This document shows positions 25,001 to 33,998 of a DNA stretch of 64,000 nucleotides, in pieces (the first letter of the stretch is position 1; the number at the start of each line of letters is the position of its first letter). The DNA lies in contig JAGVSM010001266.1 of the NCBI GenBank assembly GCA_022494885.1, positions 1-64,000 on the forward strand, written 5' to 3'. Made by a program: the position numbers and the translations under genes. Below the pieces are notes generated by a model. That model was not told where the DNA came from. It worked only from the letters and a program-made list of their open reading frames with translations, and searched no databases. The stretch is from Micrasema longulum (lineage: Eukaryota > Arthropoda > Insecta > Trichoptera > Brachycentridae).

Positions 25001-28000
25001 TTTCAAAAATGTATATAATGTCAGTTAATATTGTATTAGTATTACGAAATCTCAAAATTCATAAACATTTCTTGTATATTTAAAATAAAACACTTTGTAA
25101 ATTTACCACACAAGAGTTTAATACATTATAACACGACTAGTTTTGGGTAATCGGTATTACCCATCCTCAGGTGTAAATATTAATCAAATATAGCCGAATG
25201 AGTTTATATTTACACCTGAGGATGGGTAATACTGATTACCCGAAACTAGTCGTGTTATAATGTATTAAACTCTTGTGTGGTAAAAAAAAAAAAATATTTC
25301 TTTACGATAAAACTGCGAAAACAACATATCACCGAATCATAAGCCCAAAAAATATACACAAAATAGTAAAAGTGTTTAGATTTACCTTCATTCCGAAGGC
25401 GTTCATCCTGATGGCCACCTCCCGTCCCACCCTGCCCAGCCCCAGCACCGCCAGGGTGCGGCCCTGCAGCTCCTGACCCAGGAACTTGGCGCGCTCCCAG
25501 CGCCCCCCGCGGAGGGCGGCGGCCGCCCAGACCACGTTGCGGGCCAGACAGGACAGCAGGCTGCAGGTCAGCTCGCAGGCGCTGATGGCGTTACCTCCGG
25601 GAGTGCTGAAGGAAAAGGAAAATAGCTTTATTTTAACGAAAGTTGGGAAAAAACCCACCTTGTCCACTCCTTTATTTCGTCATTTGTCCACCTTATGTTT
25701 TAGACTAGGACATTACCGTGTTTGGTAACCGCGCAAAAATAATCTAAGACTCAGCAGTTTCTCATGGTCTTTGGGCCGCGATTATGATTGAAAGCTTAGG
25801 ACGTCATACCTTCACCATGACGAGATAGTTGAAGATAAATTCTCCCGGGCGATTGTGAAGATACACTACCCACCTTCAAGTTTTGATGTAAGTACATCGG
25901 TTTGTACCGACGGGTCTAGTACCCCTCGATACGCATATCTACACATTAAAAGTTTCGAAAAATGCCCCATTAATATATTAGAGCATCTAGCCGTACAAAT
26001 TTTGTCACTTTAAAAAAAATATTTGGTCATTATATTTTTTCCGTCAGTTTTACTATCTTTCTGAGTGTACGTATCGAGACGTTAAAGGAGCCGGCTGTGT
26101 AATTGCTCGGTAGATAAATCCAGACGATCGTTAAGCATACCGTCTTGGTAATTGTCAAAAGTCATATAAAAATCATATTCAAGCGATCATTTTTTGCTTG
26201 GATCGGGATTTATATCGCCCTTTGCACCATTAGGTGCGGAAAGGTCATTATGATACGATTTTTTATCTAAGCTCAACCGGACAGCGTCACAACACACTAC
26301 CGCATTCCTTCCGTGCGCCTTGAACGTGGACCCCCACTAAAGGTGCCATGTGCATTGTTTAAGAGCAGATAAAGGAAGAATGGATAGATATGACAATCTA
26401 TACGACAATAATTATGTCTCAAATCTGATTTTTGGCTACCAATTTTCTTTAGTACCTTATTACATTTGTGATTTTTGGTGTCTTAAAGATGAACGATATG
26501 TGGACCTAATGACGAATCTTTAATTTTCTGGATAAATCAAATTACAAATGACGAGGTTCTCAGCAGGATCGAATAAACCAGGCACCTTTAAAACACCATA
26601 ACAGAAAGGCGTGCAGAATCGATAGGAAAATCTCCTGCAGAATATACTGGAAGGCACGATTGAGGGATCGATTGGCAGAAGACATCCTCGTCGAGAGTAT
26701 GAAGAGCGAATATGCCGCGACATGGACTGCAACTCCTATACAGAGTTGAAGAGGATCGCTAAAAACCGAGCGGAGTAAAAGAAGAAATGCAGGGCTTTGC
26801 TGCTAACCGATCCTCAAGATTGAAACTGAGGTAGCAGAATTATACATTACTTCATCCTCCCCTATTGAATCCTCACACCAATGGAGAGAGAATGAATTCA
26901 CGTGAGGGTATTCAAGAAGGTGAATACCTACCCTACTCCCTCAACAGACTACGGGAGGGTGTTAAAGGATGTAAAAAAAATCTCCAAAGATGGGGGTACC
27001 TCTCCGGTGATGATGGTGATGACAGCCACCTACTGACATGCCTGCTCATGGGAAAAGACTGCAAACCTGGGGACCTAATTGTGGCAAATGACAAGGCGAT
27101 ATACGTCGCCGCATATTGGAGTGGCAGTATATGATCAAACCGGACACGTAAAGTAAGTAAGTGCATAACTTCATATATTTTCCTAAAATAATTTTAAGAA
27201 TTTGAGTTTTATATACACCAAATTCAAAGCTCGTATAAATTTTTAACCTGGCTCTATAATCAAAATAATAGGTACTGATCCAATTCAACAGGAATATGCC
27301 GCATTTATTACTGACATAATAATGATCTACTTACTTGAGAACAATGATATTCTTGGCAGTTGCTGCATCTACATTAATATTGTCGACTCCAGCACCAGCT
27401 CTTCCTACTACCTTCAGTCTGTCTCCAGCTTCTAATACTTCTTTGGTCACCTGAGTGCTGGACCTCACTATCAAAGCATCATGGTTCTAGAAAAATAAAC
27501 CAAAAATGACCATTAACATCATACACATCAACTGTTAGTATCAATATTGGCGGCCATCCAAAATAACAGAACGAGGAATGTAACGAGTTGAAGCAAAAAA
27601 CTACAATGTTAACAAAGTAGAGACTGTCACTAAGCTAAATTGAGACTTGGGCAGTAACAAGATGATCTGAGATGGTGGGATTCAAAATCGGAGGATCCTT
27701 TGACGTCGGTAAATGCACTCTTAGAATAAATTCCAGGCTTCGAGCTGAAAGGGAGGCTTACAAAAAATATTTTGAAGAAAATTGGGATTTCAAAGCCATT
27801 TTATGTATTTACAACATTTTTAATATAGCGTTTGCTTTAGTTTTAGCTATCAGTCGCACAAATTATAGTATCGGTTGTCTGTAAATCATTTCAAATGACT
27901 TATTAGTGATAATCTAAGAAGCATCGGTAGGTTTAACCCACGATACGAAATCAGATATGAATAATAAAAGTATCGATAAACTAGAAAACTTGTTAAAAGA

Positions 28001-30774
28001 TCATTGGCTACATGTTTTATCAAAGAGTTTATTTGAAAAATGTATCGAATTTAATATTTTAGAGTGAATAAAGTCAGTTTTATGTTAACAAATTCATGCT
28101 TTGATTACTCATTCTTAACGTATTATCAATGAAAATATATTTAAACAATGTAGGTAATAAAAAAAAAAATATATTCACAATATAAATGAACATGAAAAAG
28201 TTGCAAGCAACGGATCCCCTCTCCTTTTTTCAACTATTTCTCCCACAACATAAAATATTTTCATGATCCAATCAGTGCATGTAAGGGTTGCTTATTAAAA
28301 CGCATGTCGTGTTGGTTTTATATTTTTGTGCAACAACTATGGTGAAGGTGAATAGTGGGTTTTCCGTGTTGGTTTAGTTGGTGTCCTGACGAAGGGACGC
28401 ATACATCTCGAAACCGGTACGGGTAGTGGTTATATCCAAATATTTAAAGACATTTAGGATGAATAGGTGACTCGCTAAATAATATTGCTAAATAACCTTT
28501 GCTTGCTTATTAGATTTTTTAGTTTTAAATCTCCAATATAATATTGACGCAGATGTTTTTACTCTCATTAAGTTATGTAATGATGTGTTTGATATTCAAG
28601 TTTGCGTCATAATATTTCGTAGTGCGTTTTATATTTCAATAAAATACTCATCAGCAATAATATTATTTATTGCATTTGTCGAAAATTAATAACATAAAAT
28701 TATCTCTAAAATTAAGTCTGAATGTAGGTAATTTTTAGGTTCAATATTTTTTATTAATATGACTCTTATAAGCATTTATAATTTATTTAAATCCCACAGA
28801 ACGGCTAAAATTATTATCATTTATTAAACGTAAATTAAATAATATTTATTACTGCTTATTTTTTTAAAGCAAAGCATACTAGATGAAATACAAATAATAA
28901 AATATGAGTACATACTTAATTTGAAAAAACAACGATTTAAATTTATTCGATCGATTTAAGTAAAACAAAAAAATAACAAAATATTTTAGTAAATTTAAAT
29001 GCGTCATCTAATATCTACATGCATAATTTACATATTAATTCATCAATGGTTGCTTCGGAATAATATTGTAACGTTACACTTTTTCGATGATAAATTTACA
29101 TTTTATTTTTATGCATTAATTGTGTGCTATTTACGAGTATACTTTTTTTATGTAAGCAATAGATACACATTTAAAAAAGCAAACGAAATACCACTCCAAA
29201 AAAGAGGCAAGCGTGGTGTTTTTCTGGTTGGTTGTACCGTGTATTAATATGCTCAGCCTAGATCATGGACGCTATAACGCTATCCGAAACGCTGGCAAGA
29301 AGGATTATTAATATACGCCACAATAACCCAAACATCTCAAGAATCCTAATTATATTTAATAAAAATATAAGTAAATATATAACACAAAATTTGAATGAAA
29401 TGAAATTTAAACAAAATTGTTCGTTTTGAGTTGCTAACCAAAAAAAAATTCAAATGCACCATATTTTTAATTTAAATAAAATATTTATATATTCCATAAT
29501 ACAGCGTGTATGGTGAACCCTGTCACATCCTTAACCACGATGATCCGTATGAGCAAGACATATTGACATATTAAAAAATATAATTTAGAAGCTTTTCAAA
29601 ACTAAAAAAAATATTTAACAAACCGAATGGTTGCTTACTTCTGCAGGGGAGAAAACAAGAGTACAGAGGCGGTAGCAAGCTCTGCGCTCTGCGGAAGTAC
29701 GCAACCTTTTGATTTTTAAATGTTTCTTTTTTTAGTTTTGTCACTCTTCTAAATTTTTTTTTTAAATATGCTAAAATGTCATCTTTCTCATACCGATCGC
29801 TGTAGATTTGGATGTGACGGGGTTCACCATATACGCTGTATTTATTTCTTTTATATACGTCAATGTAGAATACAAAAATATTTCAAGGCAGACATAACAC
29901 AAAAAAATTAAGCCTAAAATTTAGATTTATGAAGATGGTAAAATAAAAAATAGCTAGCAATTAAAGAAAAAATATGCTTTCCTCTCTGAACTTTTTTTCA
30001 CTGATATGAAAGATGTCGATATCCGAAGAGATACGGTTGAGTAAAGACATCGCTCTTCCTACTGGCATTACCATCGGTAGGTTGGTTCTGCAAGCAGGAA
30101 GATAAACCAGCTTAAGCTGCCTATGTCTAAGGTAGTCATTAGGAACATAAAAAAAATACTCTCCATTACACTTTTGTTTACATAAGCAAGTATGCATTTC
30201 TTCTTTTGTCCAAACTATTGTAGCCAAGCATTCCCAGTATGAAGTCAAACGGGTACAACCGCAGATAGTATCCGCAATCCCTTAAGTAAAGATAGAAAGA
30301 TACCTCAAAAATTTATTCTAAACCATCTCCAGCATAACAAAGTAGGTACTTCAATTCGTGGAGCGTCCCGATCAGAAATCCACACTAAAGTTTACTTCGC
30401 ACCAATGCATTATAAAGAAGCCTAAGAAGAGTATTCAAGAGTTCGGAGAACGAATCCCAACATTTTGCTCCCACTATTATTATAGAATAATATTTCAATA
30501 ATTTATTTAAAATTAATATTTTCGATGACGATAGTTTATATGAATTTCTTCATCCAATTTTATTTTGGTTAGCAACTTAAAACTGACAATTGTCTTTTAC
30601 TTATCACTATCTTGAATTTGAATGTCTTTACCTTAATTTCTTCTATCAGTTCTGGCTTCGACAGCTTTGTCTTTGTGGTGACTTTGATGCCATGCTGTAC
30701 TAGAAGCTCCGCACATTTGGGATCCACAGCATCCGAAATCAACACCGATTCTATTTTGACCATTTTGATAGTGT
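15927..30774 (-). CDS. PHGDH: D-3-phosphoglycerate dehydrogenase, complete seven-exon gene, short form
   Basis: Oxidises 3-phosphoglycerate with NAD+, the first step of serine synthesis, in the cytosol. Coding exons, in transcription order: 30763-30632, 27486-27335, 25605-25386, 22169-22037, 20935-20820, 19524-19422, 16051-15927. All junctions are GT-AG and phases agree, giving 981 nt (326 aa plus stop). Visible: N-terminal substrate half ([19 protein letters not shown]), Rossmann nucleotide loop GLGRVG, then catalytic Arg in NVGRGG, Glu in EQEPP and His in ATPHLGAS. The protein stops soon after the NAD-binding and returning substrate-domain helices, so the ASB and ACT regulatory domains of the roughly 530-aa vertebrate enzyme are absent, as in the fly homologue. 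The start is the first ATG after a strong acceptor (T-run, TGCAG, 30775), so a 5'UTR intron is likely. Very sure of the family. Confidence 0.95.
16965..17357 (+). mobile_element. MITE-1 copy in PHGDH intron 6
   Basis: Ends CAATGAAGAAGTTCA and CTGAACTTCCTCATTG. Carries two full TGACGTCA palindromes (17123-17130, 17227-17234) and CAACCAATGATA. Confidence 0.85.
17628..17768 (+). mobile_element. SINE-A copy (tRNA-derived)
   Basis: tRNA-like head with GTGGTCCCGTGGCTAG (box A region) and GGTTCGAATCC (box B), then ACTTGATTTCCATTTTC... and GTTGAAAATGGCC. A diverged copy with the same downstream body lies at 21071-21205. Confidence 0.75.
18150..18690 (-). mobile_element. LINE RT C-terminal fragment, lepidopteran type
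   Basis: Minus-strand reading [20 protein letters not shown], then [18 protein letters not shown] and [12 protein letters not shown], a post-RT block very common in annotated moth and butterfly LINEs (recognised from memory). Frame breaks after about 85 codons but the same ORF is traceable downstream. Confidence 0.8.
18655..18778 (+). mobile_element. MITE-2 copy, diverged
   Basis: TCTTCTCAAAAATGTTTTTC ... GTCTACAAACATTTGG follows the family order, with many changes. It abuts the LINE fragment. Confidence 0.45.
18926..19385 (+). mobile_element. MITE-2, long inverted-repeat copy interrupted by a SINE
   Basis: Left arm (18926-19000; ATATTACAACAGAGATGAAG, GTCTAGGCATGTACAGGGCT) is the near-complement of 19036-19127, forming a palindrome. 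The single-copy half continues at 19315-19385 (GAGTTGAATCTAGTCCTTG, CTACAAAAATTTGGACAA) after a SINE-B insertion. Confidence 0.8.
19128..19314 (+). mobile_element. SINE-B copy inserted in MITE-2
   Basis: tRNA-like head GGCGGCCTCCGTGGTGTAG with box B GGTTCGATTCC, body TTTTTCTCAAGCCTGG and CTCCTGGCCTGTTGTGGTGC, tail AAATGAAATGAA. Second copy at 60196-60372. Confidence 0.85.
19422..19524 (-). CDS. PHGDH: PHGDH coding exon 6, catalytic Glu and His
   Basis: 103 nt, acceptor tttag, donor gtaagg. Encodes [16 protein letters not shown] and [10 protein letters not shown]. The Glu of EQEPP and the His of PHLG (Gly completed in the next exon) form the family's proton-relay pair. Confidence 0.93.
19600..20195 (-). 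mobile_element. LINE 3' end split by a DNA transposon
   Basis: 19620-19728 and 20144-20195 together match the minus-strand LINE end at 48130-48260 (AACCC...GGTTATAT, CAGGTTGATTTTAAAT, GTAATTTTTCAAGT). The gap is the element 19729-20143. Confidence 0.65.
19729..20143. mobile_element. Non-autonomous DNA transposon, 415 bp, nested in a LINE
   Basis: Inverted ends of about 30 bp: TGAACGTAGTTATGTAGAAA... and its complement ...CATAACTACGTTCA, three differences. Flanks suggest a 2-bp AT duplication, judged against the uninterrupted LINE at 48,200. The open frame 19781-19975 inside shows no transposase motif. Confidence 0.75.
20198..20640 (-). mobile_element. LINE-E fragment, RT C terminus
   Basis: Minus-strand reading [20 protein letters not shown] and [15 protein letters not shown]; landmarks shared with 3605-4075. 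Frameshifted. Confidence 0.8.
20820..20935 (-). CDS. PHGDH: PHGDH coding exon 5, catalytic Arg
   Basis: 116 nt, acceptor ttcag, donor gtaaat. Encodes [18 protein letters not shown] then [13 protein letters not shown]; the Arg of GRGG is the substrate carboxylate-binding/catalytic Arg of the family. Confidence 0.93.
21071..21205 (+). mobile_element. SINE-A copy
   Basis: GGTCGTGGTCCCGTAGCTA, damaged box B AGGTTCGAACGA, then CTTGATACCCATTTTCTAAT and GTTAAAAATGGCC as in 17628-17768. Confidence 0.7.
21248..21302. other. G-rich patch
   Basis: A run of eight G followed by GGGGCAAACGTCCAGG and GGCCCGGGCCCG in AT-rich DNA; could form G-quadruplex, but the loops are irregular. Confidence 0.4.
21475..21845 (+). 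mobile_element. MITE-1 copy in PHGDH intron 4
   Basis: GGAAGTTCAGCCCCACGGGA at the left, CACTGAACTTCCTCATT at the right; contains TGACGTCA at 21622-21629 and CAACCAATGATAG. Confidence 0.85.
22037..22169 (-). CDS. PHGDH: PHGDH coding exon 4
   Basis: 133 nt, acceptor ctcag, donor gtaagt. Encodes [17 protein letters not shown], then [20 protein letters not shown], the end of the Rossmann beta-alpha unit. Confidence 0.93.
22205..22615 (-). pseudogene. Mariner transposase fragment
   Basis: Minus-strand reading [20 protein letters not shown] (first catalytic Asp, near 22490), [20 protein letters not shown] and, after a frameshift, HHDNAP near 22210 (second catalytic Asp). The N-terminal DNA-binding part and third Asp are missing. 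Dead copy in PHGDH intron 3, just upstream of exon 4. Confidence 0.85.
22635..22850 (-). repeat. Dispersed repeat D, inverted copy
   Basis: Reverse complement of landmarks at 6035-6320 (GGTGCGGAAAACGGGACAG; CTGCTGTCTTCGGGCGCAC). Adjacent to the mariner fragment. Confidence 0.55.
23100..23340 (-). mobile_element. LINE ORF2 C-terminal fragment
   Basis: Minus-strand reading [20 protein letters not shown] then [16 protein letters not shown], the usual CR1/L2-like end (R..I..FN...G.R...Y..P..YN.LP). Confidence 0.6.
23565..23983 (+). mobile_element. MITE-1 copy in PHGDH intron 3
   Basis: AATGAAGAACTTCAGCCCTA to AACCACTGAAATTTCTCAA; longest copy in the window (about 419 bp), good guide to the family. 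Confidence 0.85.
24508..24581 (+). pseudogene. THAP-domain first exon, orphan
   Basis: ATG followed by 24 codons and two bases ([20 protein letters not shown] then VIFH), ending at a consensus donor GTAAGT. The C-x4-C, the N-R-S/K-R spacing and the F-H pair match the start of a THAP zinc finger. No continuation (W/P residues, C-x2-H) is found downstream on the plus strand before PHGDH exon 3, so it is probably a relic of a THAP-bearing transposon or a truncated copy of a THAP gene. Antisense to PHGDH. Confidence 0.6.
24590..24727 (+). repeat. Imperfect tandem duplication
   Basis: About 70-base unit (AGGTAC..AG..ACTTGTTT...TTGAATTCCA.AACTTAAAATAAT) present twice, 24595-24655 and 24661-24724, right after the THAP exon donor. 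Confidence 0.6.
25102..25284. repeat. 79-bp inverted repeat with 25-base spacer
   Basis: Arms 25102-25180 and 25206-25284 match at about 77 of 79 positions. The right arm contains CTGAGGA, a hairpin GGGTAA/TTACCC, GAAAC, and GTC flanked by ACAC/GTGT, a hammerhead-ribozyme-like order. Lies 101 bases downstream (in PHGDH sense: inside intron 3, just past the exon 3 donor). Looks like two head-to-head copies of a transposon end. Confidence 0.85.
25386..25605 (-). CDS. PHGDH: PHGDH coding exon 3, Rossmann GLGRVG
   Basis: 220 nt, acceptor ttcag, donor gtaaat. Carries [12 protein letters not shown] and the NAD-binding loop [11 protein letters not shown]. It is strikingly GC-rich compared with every other stretch nearby (Arg/Ala codons ending in C or G), a base-composition oddity within the gene. 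Confidence 0.93.
25607..26519. other. PHGDH intron 2, 3' half
   Basis: Contains a SINE-C tail scrap (CCTTTGCACCATTAGGTGCG, 26219-26238). Otherwise nothing recognised. Confidence 0.4.
26530..27165 (+). mobile_element. LINE 3' region, decayed
   Basis: 26560-26785 reads, with breaks, as the end of a LINE RT ORF ([20 protein letters not shown] before a stop). It is followed by an 89-codon open frame (26865-27134) ending [20 protein letters not shown] that I do not recognise; position and base composition suggest it belongs to the same or an adjacent retroelement. Confidence 0.45.
27335..27486 (-). CDS. PHGDH: PHGDH coding exon 2
   Basis: 152 nt, acceptor tctag, donor gtaagt. Encodes [17 protein letters not shown] and the [10 protein letters not shown] substrate-binding segment. 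Ends after two bases of the Asn codon of NTPGGN. Confidence 0.92.
27487..29497. other. PHGDH intron 1, right half
   Basis: AT-rich; a 70-codon open frame at 27672-27884 has no recognisable motif. A motif CCTGACGAAGGGACGC...CTCGAAACCGG near 28385 resembles retroelement ends. No gene seen. Confidence 0.4.
29502..29838. mobile_element. MITE with TA target site (Tc1/mariner-like ends), 337 bp
   Basis: Inverted ends of 29 bp: CAGCGTGTATGGTGAACCC... (from 29502) and its complement ending CGCTG at 29838, two or three differences, flanked by TA on both sides. The CAG start and TA duplication fit Tc1/mariner. No transposase inside. Confidence 0.8.
29965..30250 (-). mobile_element. LINE ORF2 C terminus (CR1/L2-like)
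   Basis: 95-codon minus-strand frame with [20 protein letters not shown] and [20 protein letters not shown], the conserved end of CR1/L2-type ORF2. Least damaged LINE fragment in the window. Confidence 0.7.
30632..30774 (-). CDS. PHGDH: PHGDH exon with start codon
   Basis: ATG at 30763-30761 followed by 44 codons, donor gtaaag. The encoded start ([15 protein letters not shown]) matches the PHGDH N terminus. Bases 30764-30774 are 5'UTR; a T-rich acceptor ends at 30775, so at least one noncoding exon should lie upstream. Confidence 0.92.
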
Positions 30775-32574
30775 CTGCAAAAAAACACAACTGACTGTAA
30801 TGTCTCACTATAAAACCTTTGGAAGACTACAATACGAAAGATGCAGTAGGTACGTATATATTATATTGAATGCAATACGAGTAAGTAGGAATAAAAGAAG
30901 AGTAAAAAAATAATACAATTGTCATGCTACATAGACTATAATTATTATCAAAATTTGTATACTCATTCTACCTACACGCTTTATCGAGACTTGACCTCAA
31001 AGATTATAAAATAATTTTACTCATTACACTATCACGTTCTATAGACTTTGATTCTGAGTTACCCAATTACATAATATTATGTCGAAAAGAATACATTTTC
31101 ATATAAAAAAAAGGGAACATCTTTGATGAAACTATGATGTTTCAATTTTACATGATAATTGGTCATTATAACCTTCTTTTTTTTTCATGGAGTCTTTATT
31201 CAATAAAATACACACATTATTACAATATTAATACATTATAAAGAAAACAAAGTATTAAAATATATTTTGTCCCGATAAACTATTCAATAATAATTTGTCA
31301 TCGGGTGTTCAGACATTAGTTTTAATTAATAATCAAATAAAAAGAGTACAGACATAATACTGTATACCTACGTATAAAATAATAAACATAAAAAACAGTT
31401 TAAAGAATTTTATTTTTTTAAATAAGAAAATAGAGAAAAATAATACAATTAAAATGAAAGAATAGCAATTTACTTAAATATATTTTAAATATAAGAAAAA
31501 AATTAAACTCATATATCAATAGTGTGTGCGCATAAATGTAATCAAAACAAGATAAAAAATCCATTGTAAAATATAATTATGAGCAACTGAAATTCCAATA
31601 CATATTTTGAAAAACATCTTAATTTCACAATTTCTACATCATATTTGCGTGTTATGTGTCAACTTGAATTTTGTCTGTTTTTTTTTTTTATTAAAAAATG
31701 AACACCAAAAGTAAAACAAAATAGTTAATTTTATACGTCATTCGAAAGAAAAATTTTTGCTCTACAAGATATTGATTTTTTTACGTTATACGTTTCGTCA
31801 AGATCGAAGAACAACGACGGATGTACGAAAAATGCGACATTGACTTTCATTTATATTTGATACTATTAAGCACGTGCGCCGTCAAATATTCACGTTATGT
31901 CGAATGCGCGGGTCATTTCTGTAACCGTCCCAAAGCTAATGTCTTATTTCTAAATTTTCTCATGAGAAAGAAAGAGATGAAACGTCCCGTGCGTACATGA
32001 ACATCGTAGCATTTTGCCCAAAATTAATTCGAGCGCGGGCCTTGTCCCGGTAGAGATAACAATATAAAACAAGGAAGATAAAAATAATATGGATAATAAT
32101 AATATCATATTGGCATTGGTCTAGACTGGAAGAGATACGATGATAAATAAATTCCTATGTATTTTATATAACTATACTTAAAAATGACGAATTCTTAATG
32201 GAAAGGATTAACATATGTTCATATTTTCTCGTCGCTTTTTACCAGATTAAAATGTGCTTTGTGAATTAATAGTATTATAATATATTGTTTCTTGCACGTG
32301 TCCAATTACCTAGTGCTTGTTAGGGTCCTGTTTTGTATGCACTAAACTCATATTGACTCGTAAAAGTGAAATCCTGTAAAAGTTTAGTAATGTGTTTGTG
32401 TTTTTAAAGTTAAATGTGCTAGAAATTTTATTAGTGGAATTACGATGATGACAGTTAAGAGTGAAATATGTTTTTCGACGCTAAAACTAATTAAGACCTT
32501 TTTAAGAAACTCTATGAGCCAAGATAAAGTAAGTGCATGGTTAGTAAACTCGCTATGATAAGTATTTGGTAAAA
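30775..32574. other. Region upstream of the PHGDH start codon
   Basis: Expected to be 5'UTR intron of PHGDH. AT-rich; 31815-31865 shares GCGACATTGACTTTC with 48370-48415 (LINE scrap). No promoter element could be supported. A possible noncoding first exon ends near 34521, where the minus strand reads GGACGT|gtaagt, but this is speculation. Confidence 0.3.
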
Positions 32575-32690
32575 ATGTTCTTCATCTCTGTTGTAATATG
32601 TTAATGTTAACAGCTCCCCAGGGAGTTGAATCCAGTCCTTGTCTACAAAAATTTGGACAATCTTAAAATATTGTTGTTTGTGTATAATAT
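32575..32690 (+). mobile_element. MITE-2 copy
   Basis: AATGTTCTTCATCTCTGTTG, CAGCTCCCCAGGGAGTTGAA, CTACAAAAATTTGGACAA: the uninterrupted version of the site where SINE-B sits at 19128. Confidence 0.75.
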
Positions 32691-33174
32691 TGTAAAAATT
32701 TACATGGACATGGATATATTCATGTATATTTACAAAAAAAAACTGAAAATTATTGTAAAATACACATGTACCTATTTAGTAAAAAAAATACCTCCCCATT
32801 TTTAACTCCTGTAGCCGCCACTGTTAACACCCATACTTAAGGTAAAAATTTTATAATTAAACTTTCATGGCGGTTTTCGAGAAAAGCGTTCTTATTTAAT
32901 ACCGACCCCGATAATTCCTCGTCGTCAATGTATTCTCCTTACTTTCTTTATTTCTTTTCTCTTTATTCCCTGGATTGAATGCGAACAGAAATGGGTATCG
33001 AAAATGCTCAATTTTGTCTACAGAATCTATGAAAAAAATAAGATTTTAATAAATACTTACTATTTTAAACAGCGTTACTAGTTTTTCAAATCAACCAATG
33101 ATAAAGTGTTGTAATACATGTGTATATAATATATATTTCATATTAACGAATTATTTTTTCATCATCATCATTCC

Positions 33175-33420
33175 CTTTCCGCACCTAATGGTGCATAGGG
33201 CACTGAATTGGTACACCAATCGCAGCGTATCTTGATCATGTTTGTTACATTAAGGTGAGGTGATCAGTCTTACGCTTCAGGTACCAGTCCAGGGACTGTG
33301 AAATATTCTAGTGTAAAAACTCCCTTTTAAATTATATTTCATATCAGCAATATCGGGAATCGAACCGGAGGCCTTTTGCATGGTAGGCAAATGCGCTGAC
33401 CATTACACCACGAGGCCGAC
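33175..33420 (-). mobile_element. SINE-C, fullest copy
   Basis: About 245 bp. Minus-strand head GTCGGCCTCGTGGTGTAATG (box A region) at 33420-33401 and an intact-looking box B GGTTCGATTCC; tail ends GCACCATTAGGTGCGG. Reference copy for the family in this window. Confidence 0.85.
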
Positions 33421-33589
33421 TTTTTTTTTCGAATAATTAAATTTTAATTTTAGCCCTTTATACAGTTAATATTATTTAAATATGTATTTTATAAGTAATT
33501 GATGAAAAATAAGTAGTGTTTTTTTTATGTTTCTGTATATTACGTATTTTTTTAATGCTTTTTTTTTATTTAAATTTTTCATTGATAAA

Positions 33590-33790
33590 CCCTTACGGGT
33601 TACATACATTTAACAAAATATTTTTACTTTTAAAATTCACATTATACTGTTAATAATAATATTTTAAGCATCTTTTGTAAAGGTTGTTTGAGTCTTTTGT
33701 TTAGTTTTGTCTGGTTGTTTATTGAATAATTTCAGTCCATGGTTTATTAGTCTCGATCTTTGATTTGATCTCTAATATTTGTTAACCAAA
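33590..33790 (-). mobile_element. LINE 3' end
   Basis: Minus-strand counterpart of 9700-9960 (GAGACTAATAAACCATGGAC, ...ACCAGACAAAACTAAACAAA). Confidence 0.6.
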
Positions 33791-33998
33791 TGAATAAATA
33801 GATTTACGATTCACGGAAAGCCAATTCACTAATCAGCAGAACTCACCGAAGAAAACTTGTGACGTCACAAGCGGAGTAATTCCGAAATTACAAAATATAA
33901 AAAATTTGCATCGCCGATAAATTATTTTTTTGCCTCAGTTTGATGGTCTATTGACAAATAAAAAAATTAGAAAAACCATTGAAATTTCTTATTGTCGC

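Larger units (their letters stand above)
33040..33998 (+). mobile_element. MITE-1 copy broken by a SINE and a LINE fragment
   Basis: Left part about 33040-33115 (ACTAGTTTTTCAAATCAACC AATGATA split), right part 33795-33998 (TGACGTCA at 33860-33867; TTTGATGGTCTATTGACAAA; CATTGAAATTTCTTATTG). Between them lie SINE-C and a LINE end. Confidence 0.65.

Noticed and set aside
25486..25728. Plus-strand frame rich in Arg and Ala
   Set aside because: Antisense shadow of the GC-rich PHGDH exon 3.
28380..28425. Second hammerhead-like motif (CTGACGA ... GAAAC)
   Set aside because: Has the two core boxes, but stem I does not pair and stem II is only four weak pairs; not supported.
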